A stretch of DNA of 64,000 nt from Rubrivivax sp. (GTDB lineage Bacteria > Pseudomonadota > Gammaproteobacteria > Burkholderiales > Burkholderiaceae_C): the NCBI GenBank assembly GCA_027491255.1, contig JAIXWM010000129.1, positions 1-64,000 on the forward strand, in the 5' to 3' direction. The notes under the pieces were generated by a model. It searched no databases. It was not told where the DNA came from and saw nothing but the letters and a program-made list of their open reading frames with translations. Each line of letters begins with the position of its first letter. The first letter of the stretch is position 1. Made by a program: the position numbers and the translations under genes. This document shows positions 7,550 to 15,825 of the stretch, in pieces.

Positions 7550-9615
7550 CACGCCAGCTCCAGCGCGGCTTCGGTGCCTTCGCGGATGGCCCGCACGGCG
7601 TCGAGTTCGGTCGCCGCGCGCGCGCCGCCGACGGTCGTGACCGGGCAGCCGAGCGCCCGCAGCGGGCCCTCGAGATCGCTCACCGGCTCCTGACCGCCGC
7701 AGAACACCACCGTGTCGACCTCGAGGCAGCGCCGCACACCCTGCACCATCAGGTGCAGGCCGGCCTCGTCGACACCCTCGTAGGACACCCCGGACAGCAG
7801 CCTGACGCCGCGCCGGGCCAGCACGGCGCGGCGGATCCACCCCGTGGTCTTGCCCAGGCCGCGCCCCGGGGGCTCGGGCTTGCGCTGAAGCAGCCAGACC
7901 TCGCGCGGCGGGGTCTCGGGCCGGGGCGCCACCAGGCCGCCGCGGGTCTGGCCGTCGAGCTCGATGCCCCAGGTGGCCAGGAAGCGCGACCGCACCACGT
8001 CGCCGGAAGCCTCGCTGCCGGCGCCCTGCCCGGGGTCGGCGCCGTGCGCCGGATCGGTCAGCAGCTCGGCGACGTCGAAGCCGATGCCCCCGGCACCGAC
8101 GATCGCGACCCGCCGGCCGACGCGCTGCGGTTGCTCGATGGCCTCGACATAGCCGAGCACCCGGCCCGAGGGCGCCGCGCCCCAGCCATGGGGCCGCGGG
8201 CGCACGCCGGTGGCGAGCACCACGTGGTCATGGGCCCGCGCCAGCTCGGGCGCCGATGCGGACCGACCGAGCCGCAGTTCCACGCCCAGGCGCTGCAGGC
8301 GGCGCTCGAAGTAGCGCAGGGTCTGCGCGAACTCCTCCTTGCCCGGGATGCGCTGGGCGAGCCTGAACTGGCCGCCGATGCGGTCGGACGCCTCGTAGAG
8401 CGTCACCCGGTGGCCTTGCTCGGCGGCGGTGACCGCGCTGGCCAGCCCGGCGGGCCCGGCGCCCACCACCGCCACGCGGCGCGAGCGACGGGCGGCCTGC
8501 GACGGCCACTCGGTCTCGCGGCAGGCGCGCGGGTTGACCATGCAGGAGGTCAGGCGGCCCTGGAAGCTCTCGTCGATGCAGGCCTGGTTGCAGGCGATGC
8601 AGGTGTTGATCTCGTCGGCGCGGCCCTGGGCGGCCTTGGTCACGAAGGCGGCGTCGGCCAGCAGCGGGCGGGCCATCGACACCAGGTCGGCGTCGCCGCG
8701 GGCCAGCAGCGCCTCGGCCACGGCCGGGTCGTTGATGCGGTTGCTGGTGGCCAGCGGCAGGGCCACCACGCCGCGCAGGCGCCGGGCCACCGTGGCGAAG
8801 GCCGCGCGCGGCACCAGCGCCGCGATCGTCGGCACGCGGGACTCGTGCCAGCCGATGCCCGCGTTGATCAGGCTCGCGCCCGCAGCCTCCGCGGCGCGGG
8901 CCAGGGCCGCGATCTCCTCCCAGGTGCTGCCGTCCTCGACGAGGTCGAGCACCGACAGGCGGAACACCAGCAGCGGGCCGGGCCCCATCGCCGCCCGCAC
9001 CCGGGCGATGCACTCCACGGCGAAGCGCATCCGTCCGGCGGCGTCGCCACCCCAGCGGTCTTCGCGGCGGTTGGCCCGCAGGGTGAGGAACTGGTGGATC
9101 AGGTAGCCCTCGGAGGCCATCAGCTCGACACCGTCGTAGCCGGCCAGGCAGGCCAGCCGCGCGGCGCGGGCGTAGTCGCCGAGCGTCTGCTCGATGTCGT
9201 CCTCGGTCATCGCGCGCGGCGTGGCGGGCGAGACCGGGCTGCGCAGCGCCGACGGCGCGACGCCGCGCGCATGGTGCGCATAGCGCCCGCAGTGCAGCAG
9301 CTGCAGCACGATCGCGCCGCCCTCGGCATGCACCGCCGCGGGGATGACGCGGTGGCGCTGCGCCTCCTGCTCGCTGTCGAAGCTGCGCATGCCGTCCCAG
9401 TGCACACCCTGGTCGTTGGGCGACAGGCCCCCGGTCACGATCAGACCCACCCCGCCGCGGGCACGCTCGGCGTAGAAGGCGGCCAGCCGCGCATGACCAC
9501 CGGCAGCCTCCTCGAGCCCGGTATGCATCGAGCCCATGAGGACGCGGTTGCGCAGCCTGAGGCCGCCGATCGTGATCGGCGCCAGCAGGTGCGGGTAGAC
9601 CGGCGGCTCTGGCAT
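7549..9615 (-). CDS. OYE-type NADH:flavin oxidoreductase, 2,4-dienoyl-CoA reductase (FadH)-like
   Basis: About 688 aa with the FadH/trimethylamine-dehydrogenase architecture. It has an FMN TIM barrel (about 1-340, opening LLAPITIGGLRLRNRVLMG), a 4Fe-4S cysteine cluster (CIACNQAC plus a Cys about 11 residues later, near residue 340), and FAD/NAD(P) Rossmann domains with VAVVGAGPAGLASA (about 375) and a second VAIVGAGGIGFDVAE. Such enzymes reduce conjugated C=C bonds in dienoyl-CoAs or other enones. ATG 9615 fits the conserved N-terminus; an upstream in-frame start (9672) would add 19 residues. It is the first gene of the leftward operon and is divergent from the FadB-like gene across a 225-bp region holding an inverted repeat. 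Confidence 0.88.
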   Translation of the reverse strand: MPEPPVYPHLLAPITIGGLRLRNRVLMGSMHTGLEEAAGGHARLAAFYAERARGGVGLIVTGGLSPNDQGVHWDGMRSFDSEQEAQRHRVIPAAVHAEGGAIVLQLLHCGRYAHHARGVAPSALRSPVSPATPRAMTEDDIEQTLGDYARAARLACLAGYDGVELMASEGYLIHQFLTLRANRREDRWGGDAAGRMRFAVECIARVRAAMGPGPLLVFRLSVLDLVEDGSTWEEIAALARAAEAAGASLINAGIGWHESRVPTIAALVPRAAFATVARRLRGVVALPLATSNRINDPAVAEALLARGDADLVSMARPLLADAAFVTKAAQGRADEINTCIACNQACIDESFQGRLTSCMVNPRACRETEWPSQAARRSRRVAVVGAGPAGLASAVTAAEQGHRVTLYEASDRIGGQFRLAQRIPGKEEFAQTLRYFERRLQRLGVELRLGRSASAPELARAHDHVVLATGVRPRPHGWGAAPSGRVLGYVEAIEQPQRVGRRVAIVGAGGIGFDVAELLTDPAHGADPGQGAGSEASGDVVRSRFLATWGIELDGQTRGGLVAPRPETPPREVWLLQRKPEPPGRGLGKTTGWIRRAVLARRGVRLLSGVSYEGVDEAGLHLMVQGVRRCLEVDTVVFCGGQEPVSDLEGPLRALGCPVTTVGGARAATELDAVRAIREGTEAALELA

Positions 9616-9673
9616 CGTGGTCGCAACTTCACCGAGGAGATTGCCAAGCAGGTTACGCGGCGCCCCGGACACC

Positions 9674-9751
9674 GTCTTGTGCCGACTGGTTGCACGCGGT
9701 CACCCCGGCGCTGCCGGGCTGCGGCGGCACGGCGCGCAGTCGGCGCAAGAC
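9674..9751. promoter_or_regulatory. paired inverted operator-like sites in a divergent promoter region
   Basis: GTCTTGTGCCGACTG at 9674-9688 is matched on the other strand by the reverse complement of 9737-9751, GTCTTGCGCCGACTG: 14 of 15 bases identical, centres about 63 bp apart. They lie between the divergent OYE-type reductase and FadB-like genes. The same GTCTTGCGCC core recurs in the second divergent region of this cluster. A pathway regulator, probably the AraC-type protein encoded at 11971-12810, is the likely binder; this is inference from placement. Confidence 0.6.
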
Positions 9752-9840
9752 AGCACGGTCGGCCGGCCCTAGGCTGGCGCATCGCCTGTCGCGGCCGGGC
9801 CGTACGGGCGCCACGTCGACCCCTGCTAAAGCCTGCCGCC

Positions 9841-11967
9841 ATGCCTCCAGATCAGCTCACCGTCACCCTCGACGCCGATGGCGACATCGGCATCCTGACG
9901 ATCGACCACCCGCCGGTCAACGCCCTGTCGCCGACGGTGGTGCGCGACCTGGGCGCCTCCCTCGACGAGTTCGACCGGCGCGGCGCGTTGCGCGCCCTGG
10001 TGCTGCGCTGCACCGGTCGCACCTTCTGCGCCGGCGGCGACATCGCGGCCTTCGACGAGCCTGGCTTCAGCCCGGCGCCGCTGAACGCGCTGCTCGAACG
10101 CCTGGAGGCCGGCCACCGACCGGTGGTCGCGGCGCTGCACGGCACGGTGCTCGGCGGGGGGCTCGAGCTCGCGCTGGCCTGCCACGCCCGCGTCGCGGCT
10201 CGCGGCACGCGCCTGGGCCTGCCGGAAGTACGGCTGGGGCTGCTGCCCGGGTCGTTGGGCACCCAGCGCCTGCCGCGGCTGGTCGGCGTGCCGCGCGCAC
10301 TGCAGATGATCACCCGCGGCGAGCCGCTGGAGGCCGGCGAGGCGCTGGCCGCCGGCCTGGTGGACACGATCTCCGACGGGGACCCCGTGCCGGCGGCGCT
10401 GGACCGGGCCCGGGCCCTGGCCGAAGCCGGCGGCCCGCTGCGCCGCACGCGCCTGCTGCCGCTGGCCCTGGGCGACGAGGCCCGGCAGGCCCTGGCGCAG
10501 GCGTACGAGCAGGCCCGCGACCGGCCGCAGGAGCCGGCGCTGGAGGCCATCGCGCGCTGCGTCGAGGCGGCGGCCACGATGCCGTGGGAGCGAGGTGCCG
10601 AGCTCGAGCGCGAGAGCTTCGAGCACTGCCTGCGCTCGGCGCCTTCGCGCGCGCTGCGGCACCTGTTCTTCGCCGAGCGCCGCGTCGGCCGCCGGGCTGG
10701 CGGGCCGGAGTCGGCAGCGGCCCGCGCAGTGCGCCACGTCGGCGTGCTCGGCGCCGGCACGATGGGCCGGGGCATCGCGATGTGCTTCGCCGATGCCGGG
10801 CTGGACGTCACGCTGGTCGACACCGCCCCGGCCGCCCTGGAGCGCGCGCGGGCGGCGATCGGCCAGGTGTACGAAGCCGCCGTGGCGCGGGGCCGGCTCA
10901 CGCCCGATGCGGCGCTCGAGCGCCAGGGTCGCATCCGAACGGCCCGGGACGACACGGCGCTGGCGGGCTGCGACCTCGTGATCGAAGCGGTGTTCGAGGA
11001 CCTGGCGCTCAAGCGCGAGGTGGCCGCCCGGCTGGGGCGGGTCTGCCGGCCGGGCGCCATCCTGGCCACCAACACCTCGACCCTCGACGTGGACCGCATC
11101 GCCGAGGCCACGGGCCGGCCGGCCGACGTCGTCGGCATGCACTTCTTCAGCCCGGCGCACGTGATGCGCCTGCTCGAGGTGGTGCGCGGCGCCCGCACCG
11201 ACGCGGCGGTGCTGCGCACGGTGGTGCAGCTGGCGCGCGAGGTGGGGAAGGTGCCGGTGGTCTGCGGCGTGTGCTGGGGCTTCATCGGCAACCGCATGGC
11301 CGAGGTCTACATGCGCGAGACCGAGTTCCTGCTGGTCGAGGGCGCCACGCCCGGCCAGATCGACGCCGCGATCGAATCGCTGGGGATGGCGATGGGCCCC
11401 TGCCGGATGCTCGACATGGCCGGCGTGGACGTGGGCGCGCGCACGGTGATCGAGCGCGATCGTGACGGCGGCCTGCCCGCCGACCCGGCCTACCGCATCG
11501 TCTGCCGGGCGCTGTTCGAGCGCGGGCGCCACGGCCAGAAGACCGGCAGCGGCTACTACCGCTACGAAGGCCGCCGCGCGCTGCCCGACGAGGCGACGCT
11601 GGCGCTGTGCGCCGAACTGGCGCAGCGCCACGGCATCGCCAGGCGCCAGGCCATCGGCACGCGCGAGATCGTGGAGCGGCTGATGTTCAGTCTTGTCAAC
11701 GAGGGCGCGCGCCTGCTCGGAGAGGGCATCGCCGCCCGCGCCAGCGACATCGACGTCGTGTGGACCGCGGGCTTCGGCTTCCCGCGGCATCTGGGCGGGC
11801 CCATGCACTGGGCCGACGAGACCGGCCTGGAACAGGTGGTGCAGGGACTGAACCGCTGGGCGGCGGCGCGGGGCAACGCCCACGGCTACTGGAGCGTCAG
11901 CCCGCTGCTGCGGGCGCTAGCGCAGGGTGGCGGCCGGCTGGCGCGCTGGGAACCTCCCGGCGCCTGA
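9841..11967 (+). CDS. FadB-like bifunctional enoyl-CoA hydratase / 3-hydroxyacyl-CoA dehydrogenase
   Basis: 708 aa. The N-terminal crotonase domain (about 1-190) shows FCAGGDIAAF and the oxyanion-hole region TVLGGGLELALACH. Glu in LGLPEVRLGLLPG follows the family catalytic position. The NAD-binding half begins at about residue 300 with HVGVLGAGTMGRGIAM, followed by the ATNTSTLDVDRIAEAT and HFFSPAHVMRLLEVV motifs, then two C-terminal HAD domains. It hydrates a 2-enoyl-CoA and oxidises the resulting 3-hydroxyacyl-CoA. No partner thiolase lies next to it, unlike fadBA operons. It is transcribed divergently from the reductase–ligase–TRAP operon and convergently with the AraC-type gene. Confidence 0.92.
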   Translation: MPPDQLTVTLDADGDIGILTIDHPPVNALSPTVVRDLGASLDEFDRRGALRALVLRCTGRTFCAGGDIAAFDEPGFSPAPLNALLERLEAGHRPVVAALHGTVLGGGLELALACHARVAARGTRLGLPEVRLGLLPGSLGTQRLPRLVGVPRALQMITRGEPLEAGEALAAGLVDTISDGDPVPAALDRARALAEAGGPLRRTRLLPLALGDEARQALAQAYEQARDRPQEPALEAIARCVEAAATMPWERGAELERESFEHCLRSAPSRALRHLFFAERRVGRRAGGPESAAARAVRHVGVLGAGTMGRGIAMCFADAGLDVTLVDTAPAALERARAAIGQVYEAAVARGRLTPDAALERQGRIRTARDDTALAGCDLVIEAVFEDLALKREVAARLGRVCRPGAILATNTSTLDVDRIAEATGRPADVVGMHFFSPAHVMRLLEVVRGARTDAAVLRTVVQLAREVGKVPVVCGVCWGFIGNRMAEVYMRETEFLLVEGATPGQIDAAIESLGMAMGPCRMLDMAGVDVGARTVIERDRDGGLPADPAYRIVCRALFERGRHGQKTGSGYYRYEGRRALPDEATLALCAELAQRHGIARRQAIGTREIVERLMFSLVNEGARLLGEGIAARASDIDVVWTAGFGFPRHLGGPMHWADETGLEQVVQGLNRWAAARGNAHGYWSVSPLLRALAQGGGRLARWEPPGA

Positions 11968-11970
11968 GCC

Positions 11971-12810
11971 TCAGGCGCCAGCGGGCTGGGCCCGCAGGCC
12001 GGAGGCGATCAGGCGCAGCTTGCGCGAGCCGGCGAAGATGTCGCGCGGCTTGAGCCCGAAGTTCTGGCGGATCGAGTGGCTGAAGTGCGTCGAGTCGGGG
12101 TATCCGACGTCCAGCGCCACGTGCACCAGCGTGCTGTCGCTGCACACGTGGTGCAGCAGGCTGCGGGCCCGCTTCCAGGTGCGCAGGGCCCGGAACGAAG
12201 CCCCGGCCTCCTGCCGGAACAGGTGCAGGAAGCGCGAGACCGACAGATGCGCCCGGGCCGCGCAGTCCTCGGCGCTGAGGGCCGTGGCCGGGTCGTGCTT
12301 CATGCGCTCCAGCGCGGCGGCGATGCGCGGATCCACGCGGCGCGCGGGCAGGCCGACGCCGAAGACCAGCGGGTCGAAGTCGGCCGGCTGCAACTCGAGT
12401 TCACGGCCGAGCGCGACCATGCGCGCGTGGCTGCGCCGCACCTGCGCCGCAAAGGCCGGTGCGTCCACGGGCCCGGAGCGGGCGCGCAGGACATCGGGCA
12501 GGCCGTCCGGGTCGATCGTCTCGGGCTCGACGTACAGGGCCAGCACGTGGCGCGAGTCGCAGGCGGCCTGGTGCGGCACATAGGGCTGCACGACCGCCAC
12601 CTCGGCCGCCTGCCAGGGCCCGGTGCCGGTGCGGATGCGCAACGGGCCGTCGAGCGCCACGTACACCAGCAAGGCGCCCTTGGCGTGCATCGACGGCGCA
12701 CCGAGCAGGCCGGCGTAGAACAGCCGGTCGGGCGTGACCCACATCAGCCGCTCGCGGCTGCGGCCGGGGCGGTCGGGCTCGCGGAACGGGCCCGGTTCGG
12801 GCATGGGCAT
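11971..12810 (-). CDS. AraC-family transcriptional regulator
   Basis: 279 aa from ATG 12810. The frame is open upstream to 13119 but that would run into the hydratase gene. The N-terminal part is a cupin-like sensor of the kind that contains YVPHQA. The C-terminal pair of helix-turn-helix motifs spans about 175-270, including ARAHLSVSRFLHLFRQEAG and the second-helix signature VALDVGYPDSTHFSHSIRQNF. It is the last gene of the TIGR03084–carboxylase–hydratase run, 104 bp after the hydratase. It is the best candidate to bind the GTCTTGYGCC repeats in the two divergent promoter regions of this cluster, with a CoA-pathway substrate as possible effector. Confidence 0.88.
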   Translation of the reverse strand: MPMPEPGPFREPDRPGRSRERLMWVTPDRLFYAGLLGAPSMHAKGALLVYVALDGPLRIRTGTGPWQAAEVAVVQPYVPHQAACDSRHVLALYVEPETIDPDGLPDVLRARSGPVDAPAFAAQVRRSHARMVALGRELELQPADFDPLVFGVGLPARRVDPRIAAALERMKHDPATALSAEDCAARAHLSVSRFLHLFRQEAGASFRALRTWKRARSLLHHVCSDSTLVHVALDVGYPDSTHFSHSIRQNFGLKPRDIFAGSRKLRLIASGLRAQPAGA

Positions 12811-12914
12811 CGGGGAGTCTCCATCGCCGCCTGCGGCGAACCTCTTCAGATCGTGCCACAGCCCCCCGGTGCCGGCGGCCGGGCCCGGGATGACCCTGAC
12901 AGGAATTTCCCGGG

Positions 12915-13724
12915 TCAGCGCCCGGTCCAGCGCGGGGAGCGCTTCTCGTTGAAGGCGGCCAGCCCCTCGCGCGCGTCCTCGGTCATCGTCAGCAGCCCGA
13001 TCTGGGCCTCGGTGTAGGCGATCGCCTCGTCGAAGGACATCGACCCGATCGCGCGCATCGCGGCCTTGCCGCGGCGGATCGCGGTGGGCGACTTGTCGGC
13101 GATGCGGTCGACGAGCCACTGCACGCGCGCGTCGAGTTCACCGGCCGGCACGACATGGTTGACGAACCCCGCCGCCTGCGCCGCCTGCGCCGTGAAGGAT
13201 TCGCCGGTGAGTGCCCATTCGCGCACCAGGCGCGGCGGCACGAGCGTCTGCAGCAGACTCAGCACCTGCATGGGGAACAGGCCGATCCTGACCTCGGGCA
13301 GGCCGAAGACGGCATGGTCGGCCGCGACCGCGACATCGCACATCGCCGCCAGCCCCATGCCGCCCGCCAGGCAGGCGCCGTTGATGCGGGCGATCATCGG
13401 CAGCGTCGCGTCCTGGGCCTCGCGCAGCATCTCGGCGTAGTCGATGCGCGGACGCGAGAAGTCGAAGGCGAAGCCCTGGCCCGGGCGCAGGTCACCCCCG
13501 GCGCAGAAGGCCCGCTCGCCGGCCCCGGTCAGCACCACCACCCGCACGCCCGGGTGCGCGTGCGCGCGCCGAAGGCCCTCACGAATGCCGTCGACCACGC
13601 CGCCGTGGATGGCGTTGCGCTTGTCGGGCCGGTTGATCGTGATGCGGAAGACCGGGCCCGCGACCTCGTGCAGGACCTCGGCGGCACCGACGAAGGCCTG
13701 GGGGCCCGACCCGACGCCCTCCAT
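12915..13724 (-). CDS. enoyl-CoA hydratase/isomerase family protein
   Basis: About 269 aa crotonase-fold enzyme. Visible are ITINRPDKRNAIHG, the oxyanion-hole signature RAFCAGGDLRPG, INGACLAGGMGLAAMCDVAV, the LPEVRIGLFPMQ region with the usual catalytic Glu, and a C-terminal NEKRSPRWTG tail of the 'F.ekR.P.w' type. It would hydrate the unsaturated carboxylated CoA ester made by the neighbouring carboxylase, a step like AtuE/LiuC. The chosen ATG at 13724 lies 10 bases after the stop of the alpha subunit gene; a GTG at 13742, overlapping that gene, is an alternative. Confidence 0.87.
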   Translation of the reverse strand: MEGVGSGPQAFVGAAEVLHEVAGPVFRITINRPDKRNAIHGGVVDGIREGLRRAHAHPGVRVVVLTGAGERAFCAGGDLRPGQGFAFDFSRPRIDYAEMLREAQDATLPMIARINGACLAGGMGLAAMCDVAVAADHAVFGLPEVRIGLFPMQVLSLLQTLVPPRLVREWALTGESFTAQAAQAAGFVNHVVPAGELDARVQWLVDRIADKSPTAIRRGKAAMRAIGSMSFDEAIAYTEAQIGLLTMTEDAREGLAAFNEKRSPRWTGR

Positions 13725-13734
13725 CGCGGTCGGC

Positions 13735-15825
13735 TCATCCACGCGACGGCCCTTCGCCTGCAGCGGCCACCGGCGCGTCCGCGCCCACCTCCGCCAGCAC
13801 CCGGCCGGCGACGACCTGGTCACCCACGGCGACATGCACGCCCATGACCACGCCCGCGTGCGGCGCGGCGTGGCCGTGCTGCATCTTCATCGCCTCCAGC
13901 GTCAGCAGCACCTGCCCGGCCTGGACCCGCTCGCCGGGCCGCACGCCCACCGCGACGACACGGCCGGTGGTCAGCGCGCGCACCCGGCCGTCGCTGCCCC
14001 GGCCGGCCTGGCGCGCGGCGGCGGCGTGCGTCAGGTCCTCGACGGTGTGGGCATGGCCATCGATCGCGAGCCAGAGCACGCCACCGTCGCGCTCGAAGTC
14101 CAGGCGCAGCATCACGCCGTCGAGCGTGCAGCGGGCCGTGCCGGCGCGCAGCGCGCCGGTCTCGACATGGTGCAGCGCCCGGCCGGGCGGGCCGCCGGGG
14201 GCAGCGTCGATCTCGACATCGAAGCGGCCCCGCTCGCGCCGCGTCAGCGTCAGGGCCCGCACCTCGCCGTCGAGGGACAGCCGCATCGGCACCGGCAGGC
14301 CGTGGGCCAGCGGGTGGTCACCGGCCCAGGGGGTCTCGTCTTCCGCCTCGGCATGTTCCGGCGCGGGGCCGACCGATCGCTGCGTGGCGTGCAGCAGCCA
14401 GGCCGCGACCACGGCCGCCCGCGTTCGGGCCGCCTCGTCGCGGGCCAGCAGTTCGGGGCCGTGCGCGCCGACGAAGGCCGTGGTGGCGGCGCCGGCCGCG
14501 AAGACGGGGTGCTCCAGGCAGCGCGCCAGGAAAGCCTGGTTCGTGGTGACGCCGAGTGCGACGGTCTCGCGCAGGCCGCGCAGCAGGCGGCGACGGGCGT
14601 CTTCGCGCGTGGCGCCGTGGGCGACGAACTTGGCCACCATCGAGTCGTAGTGCGGCGGCACGGCGGCGCCGCTGTGCAGCGCGTGCTCCACGCGCAGCCC
14701 GGGCGGCGGCTGCCAGCGCCGCAGCAGCCCGCTGCGAGGCACGAAGCCGGCTGGCACGTCCTCGGCGCACAGCCGCACCTCGATGGCGTGGCCGGCAAAG
14801 CGGATCTGCGGCTGCGCCAGCGGCAGCGGCTCACCCGCGGCCACGCGCAGCTGCCATTCCACCAGGTCCAGCCCGGTCAGCGCTTCGGTGACCGGGTGCT
14901 CGACCTGCAGCCGCGTGTTCATCTCCATGAAGTGGAAGCCGCCCTGCGCGTCGAGCAGGAACTCGAGCGTGCCCGCGCCCTCGTAGCCGATGGCGCGGGC
15001 CGCCGCCACGGCGCAAGCGCCCATGCGCTCGCGCAGCGCCGCGTCCACCGCGGGCGACGGCGCCTCCTCGACGAGCTTCTGGTGGCGCCGCTGCACCGAG
15101 CAGTCGCGCTCGCCCAGGTGCACGACCTGGCCGTGGCGGTCGGCGAAGACCTGCACCTCGACGTGGCGCGCGCCGTCCAGCGCCCGTTCCAGGATCACCG
15201 TGGCATCGCCGAAGGCGCCCAGCGCCTCGGACTGCGCGCGCTGCAGCGCGGCGGCGAAGTCCTCGGCGCGCTCGACGCGGCGCATGCCGCGGCCGCCGCC
15301 GCCGGCGCTGGCCTTGATCATCAGGGGGAAGCCGATGCGCGCCGCCTCCTGCGCCAGGCGCTGCGGGGCCTGATCGGCCGGATCGTCGCTGTCGAAGCCG
15401 GGGATGCAGGGCACGCCTGCCGCGGCCATCAGGCGCTTGGCGCGGGCCTTGTCGCCCATCGCGCGGATGGCCTCGGCCGGCGGGCCGATGAACACCAGCC
15501 CGGCCTCGGCGCAGGCGGCGGCGAAGTCGGCGTTCTCGGCCAGGAAGCCGTAGCCCGGGTGCACCGCGTCGGCGCCGCTGGCGCGCGCGGCCCGGATCAG
15601 CGCGCCGATGTCCAGGTAGGACTGCGCCGGCGCCGCCGGCCCGATGGCCACGGCCTGGTCGGCGGCGCGCACGTGGGGCGCGCCGGCATCGGCCTCGGAG
15701 TAGACGGCCACGGTGCGGTAGCCCAGCGCATGCGCGCTGCGCATCACGCGCAACGCGATCTCGCCCCGGTTGGCGACCAGGATCTTCGTGTAGGGGGTGG
15801 CGCGGCTCATTGCGACGCTCGTCAT
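13735..15825 (-). CDS. acyl-CoA carboxylase alpha subunit (biotin carboxylase + BCCP)
   Basis: 696 aa. Biotin carboxylase begins KILVANRGEIALRVMRSA. The ATP-grasp glycine loop is KASAGGGGRGM, the carboxyphosphate region is VHLGERDCSVQRRHQK and FHFMEMNTRLQVEHPVTE follows. A linker leads to a C-terminal BCCP domain whose biotinyl lysine is in EAMKM (about Lys647). This is the layout of methylcrotonyl-CoA and geranyl-CoA carboxylase alpha subunits. The start ATG 15825 overlaps the beta-subunit stop in an ATGA. Company with an AtuA-like gene favours a geranyl/terpenoid-type acyl-CoA, but methylcrotonyl- or another branched enoyl-CoA is not excluded. Confidence 0.9.
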   Translation of the reverse strand: MTSVAMSRATPYTKILVANRGEIALRVMRSAHALGYRTVAVYSEADAGAPHVRAADQAVAIGPAAPAQSYLDIGALIRAARASGADAVHPGYGFLAENADFAAACAEAGLVFIGPPAEAIRAMGDKARAKRLMAAAGVPCIPGFDSDDPADQAPQRLAQEAARIGFPLMIKASAGGGGRGMRRVERAEDFAAALQRAQSEALGAFGDATVILERALDGARHVEVQVFADRHGQVVHLGERDCSVQRRHQKLVEEAPSPAVDAALRERMGACAVAAARAIGYEGAGTLEFLLDAQGGFHFMEMNTRLQVEHPVTEALTGLDLVEWQLRVAAGEPLPLAQPQIRFAGHAIEVRLCAEDVPAGFVPRSGLLRRWQPPPGLRVEHALHSGAAVPPHYDSMVAKFVAHGATREDARRRLLRGLRETVALGVTTNQAFLARCLEHPVFAAGAATTAFVGAHGPELLARDEAARTRAAVVAAWLLHATQRSVGPAPEHAEAEDETPWAGDHPLAHGLPVPMRLSLDGEVRALTLTRRERGRFDVEIDAAPGGPPGRALHHVETGALRAGTARCTLDGVMLRLDFERDGGVLWLAIDGHAHTVEDLTHAAAARQAGRGSDGRVRALTTGRVVAVGVRPGERVQAGQVLLTLEAMKMQHGHAAPHAGVVMGVHVAVGDQVVAGRVLAEVGADAPVAAAGEGPSRG

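Noticed and set aside
7426-9840. N-terminal extension of the FadB-like frame (open from 7426)
   Set aside because: The extension lies antisense to two real genes and has no similarity to any domain; FadB homology starts at the ATG at 9841.
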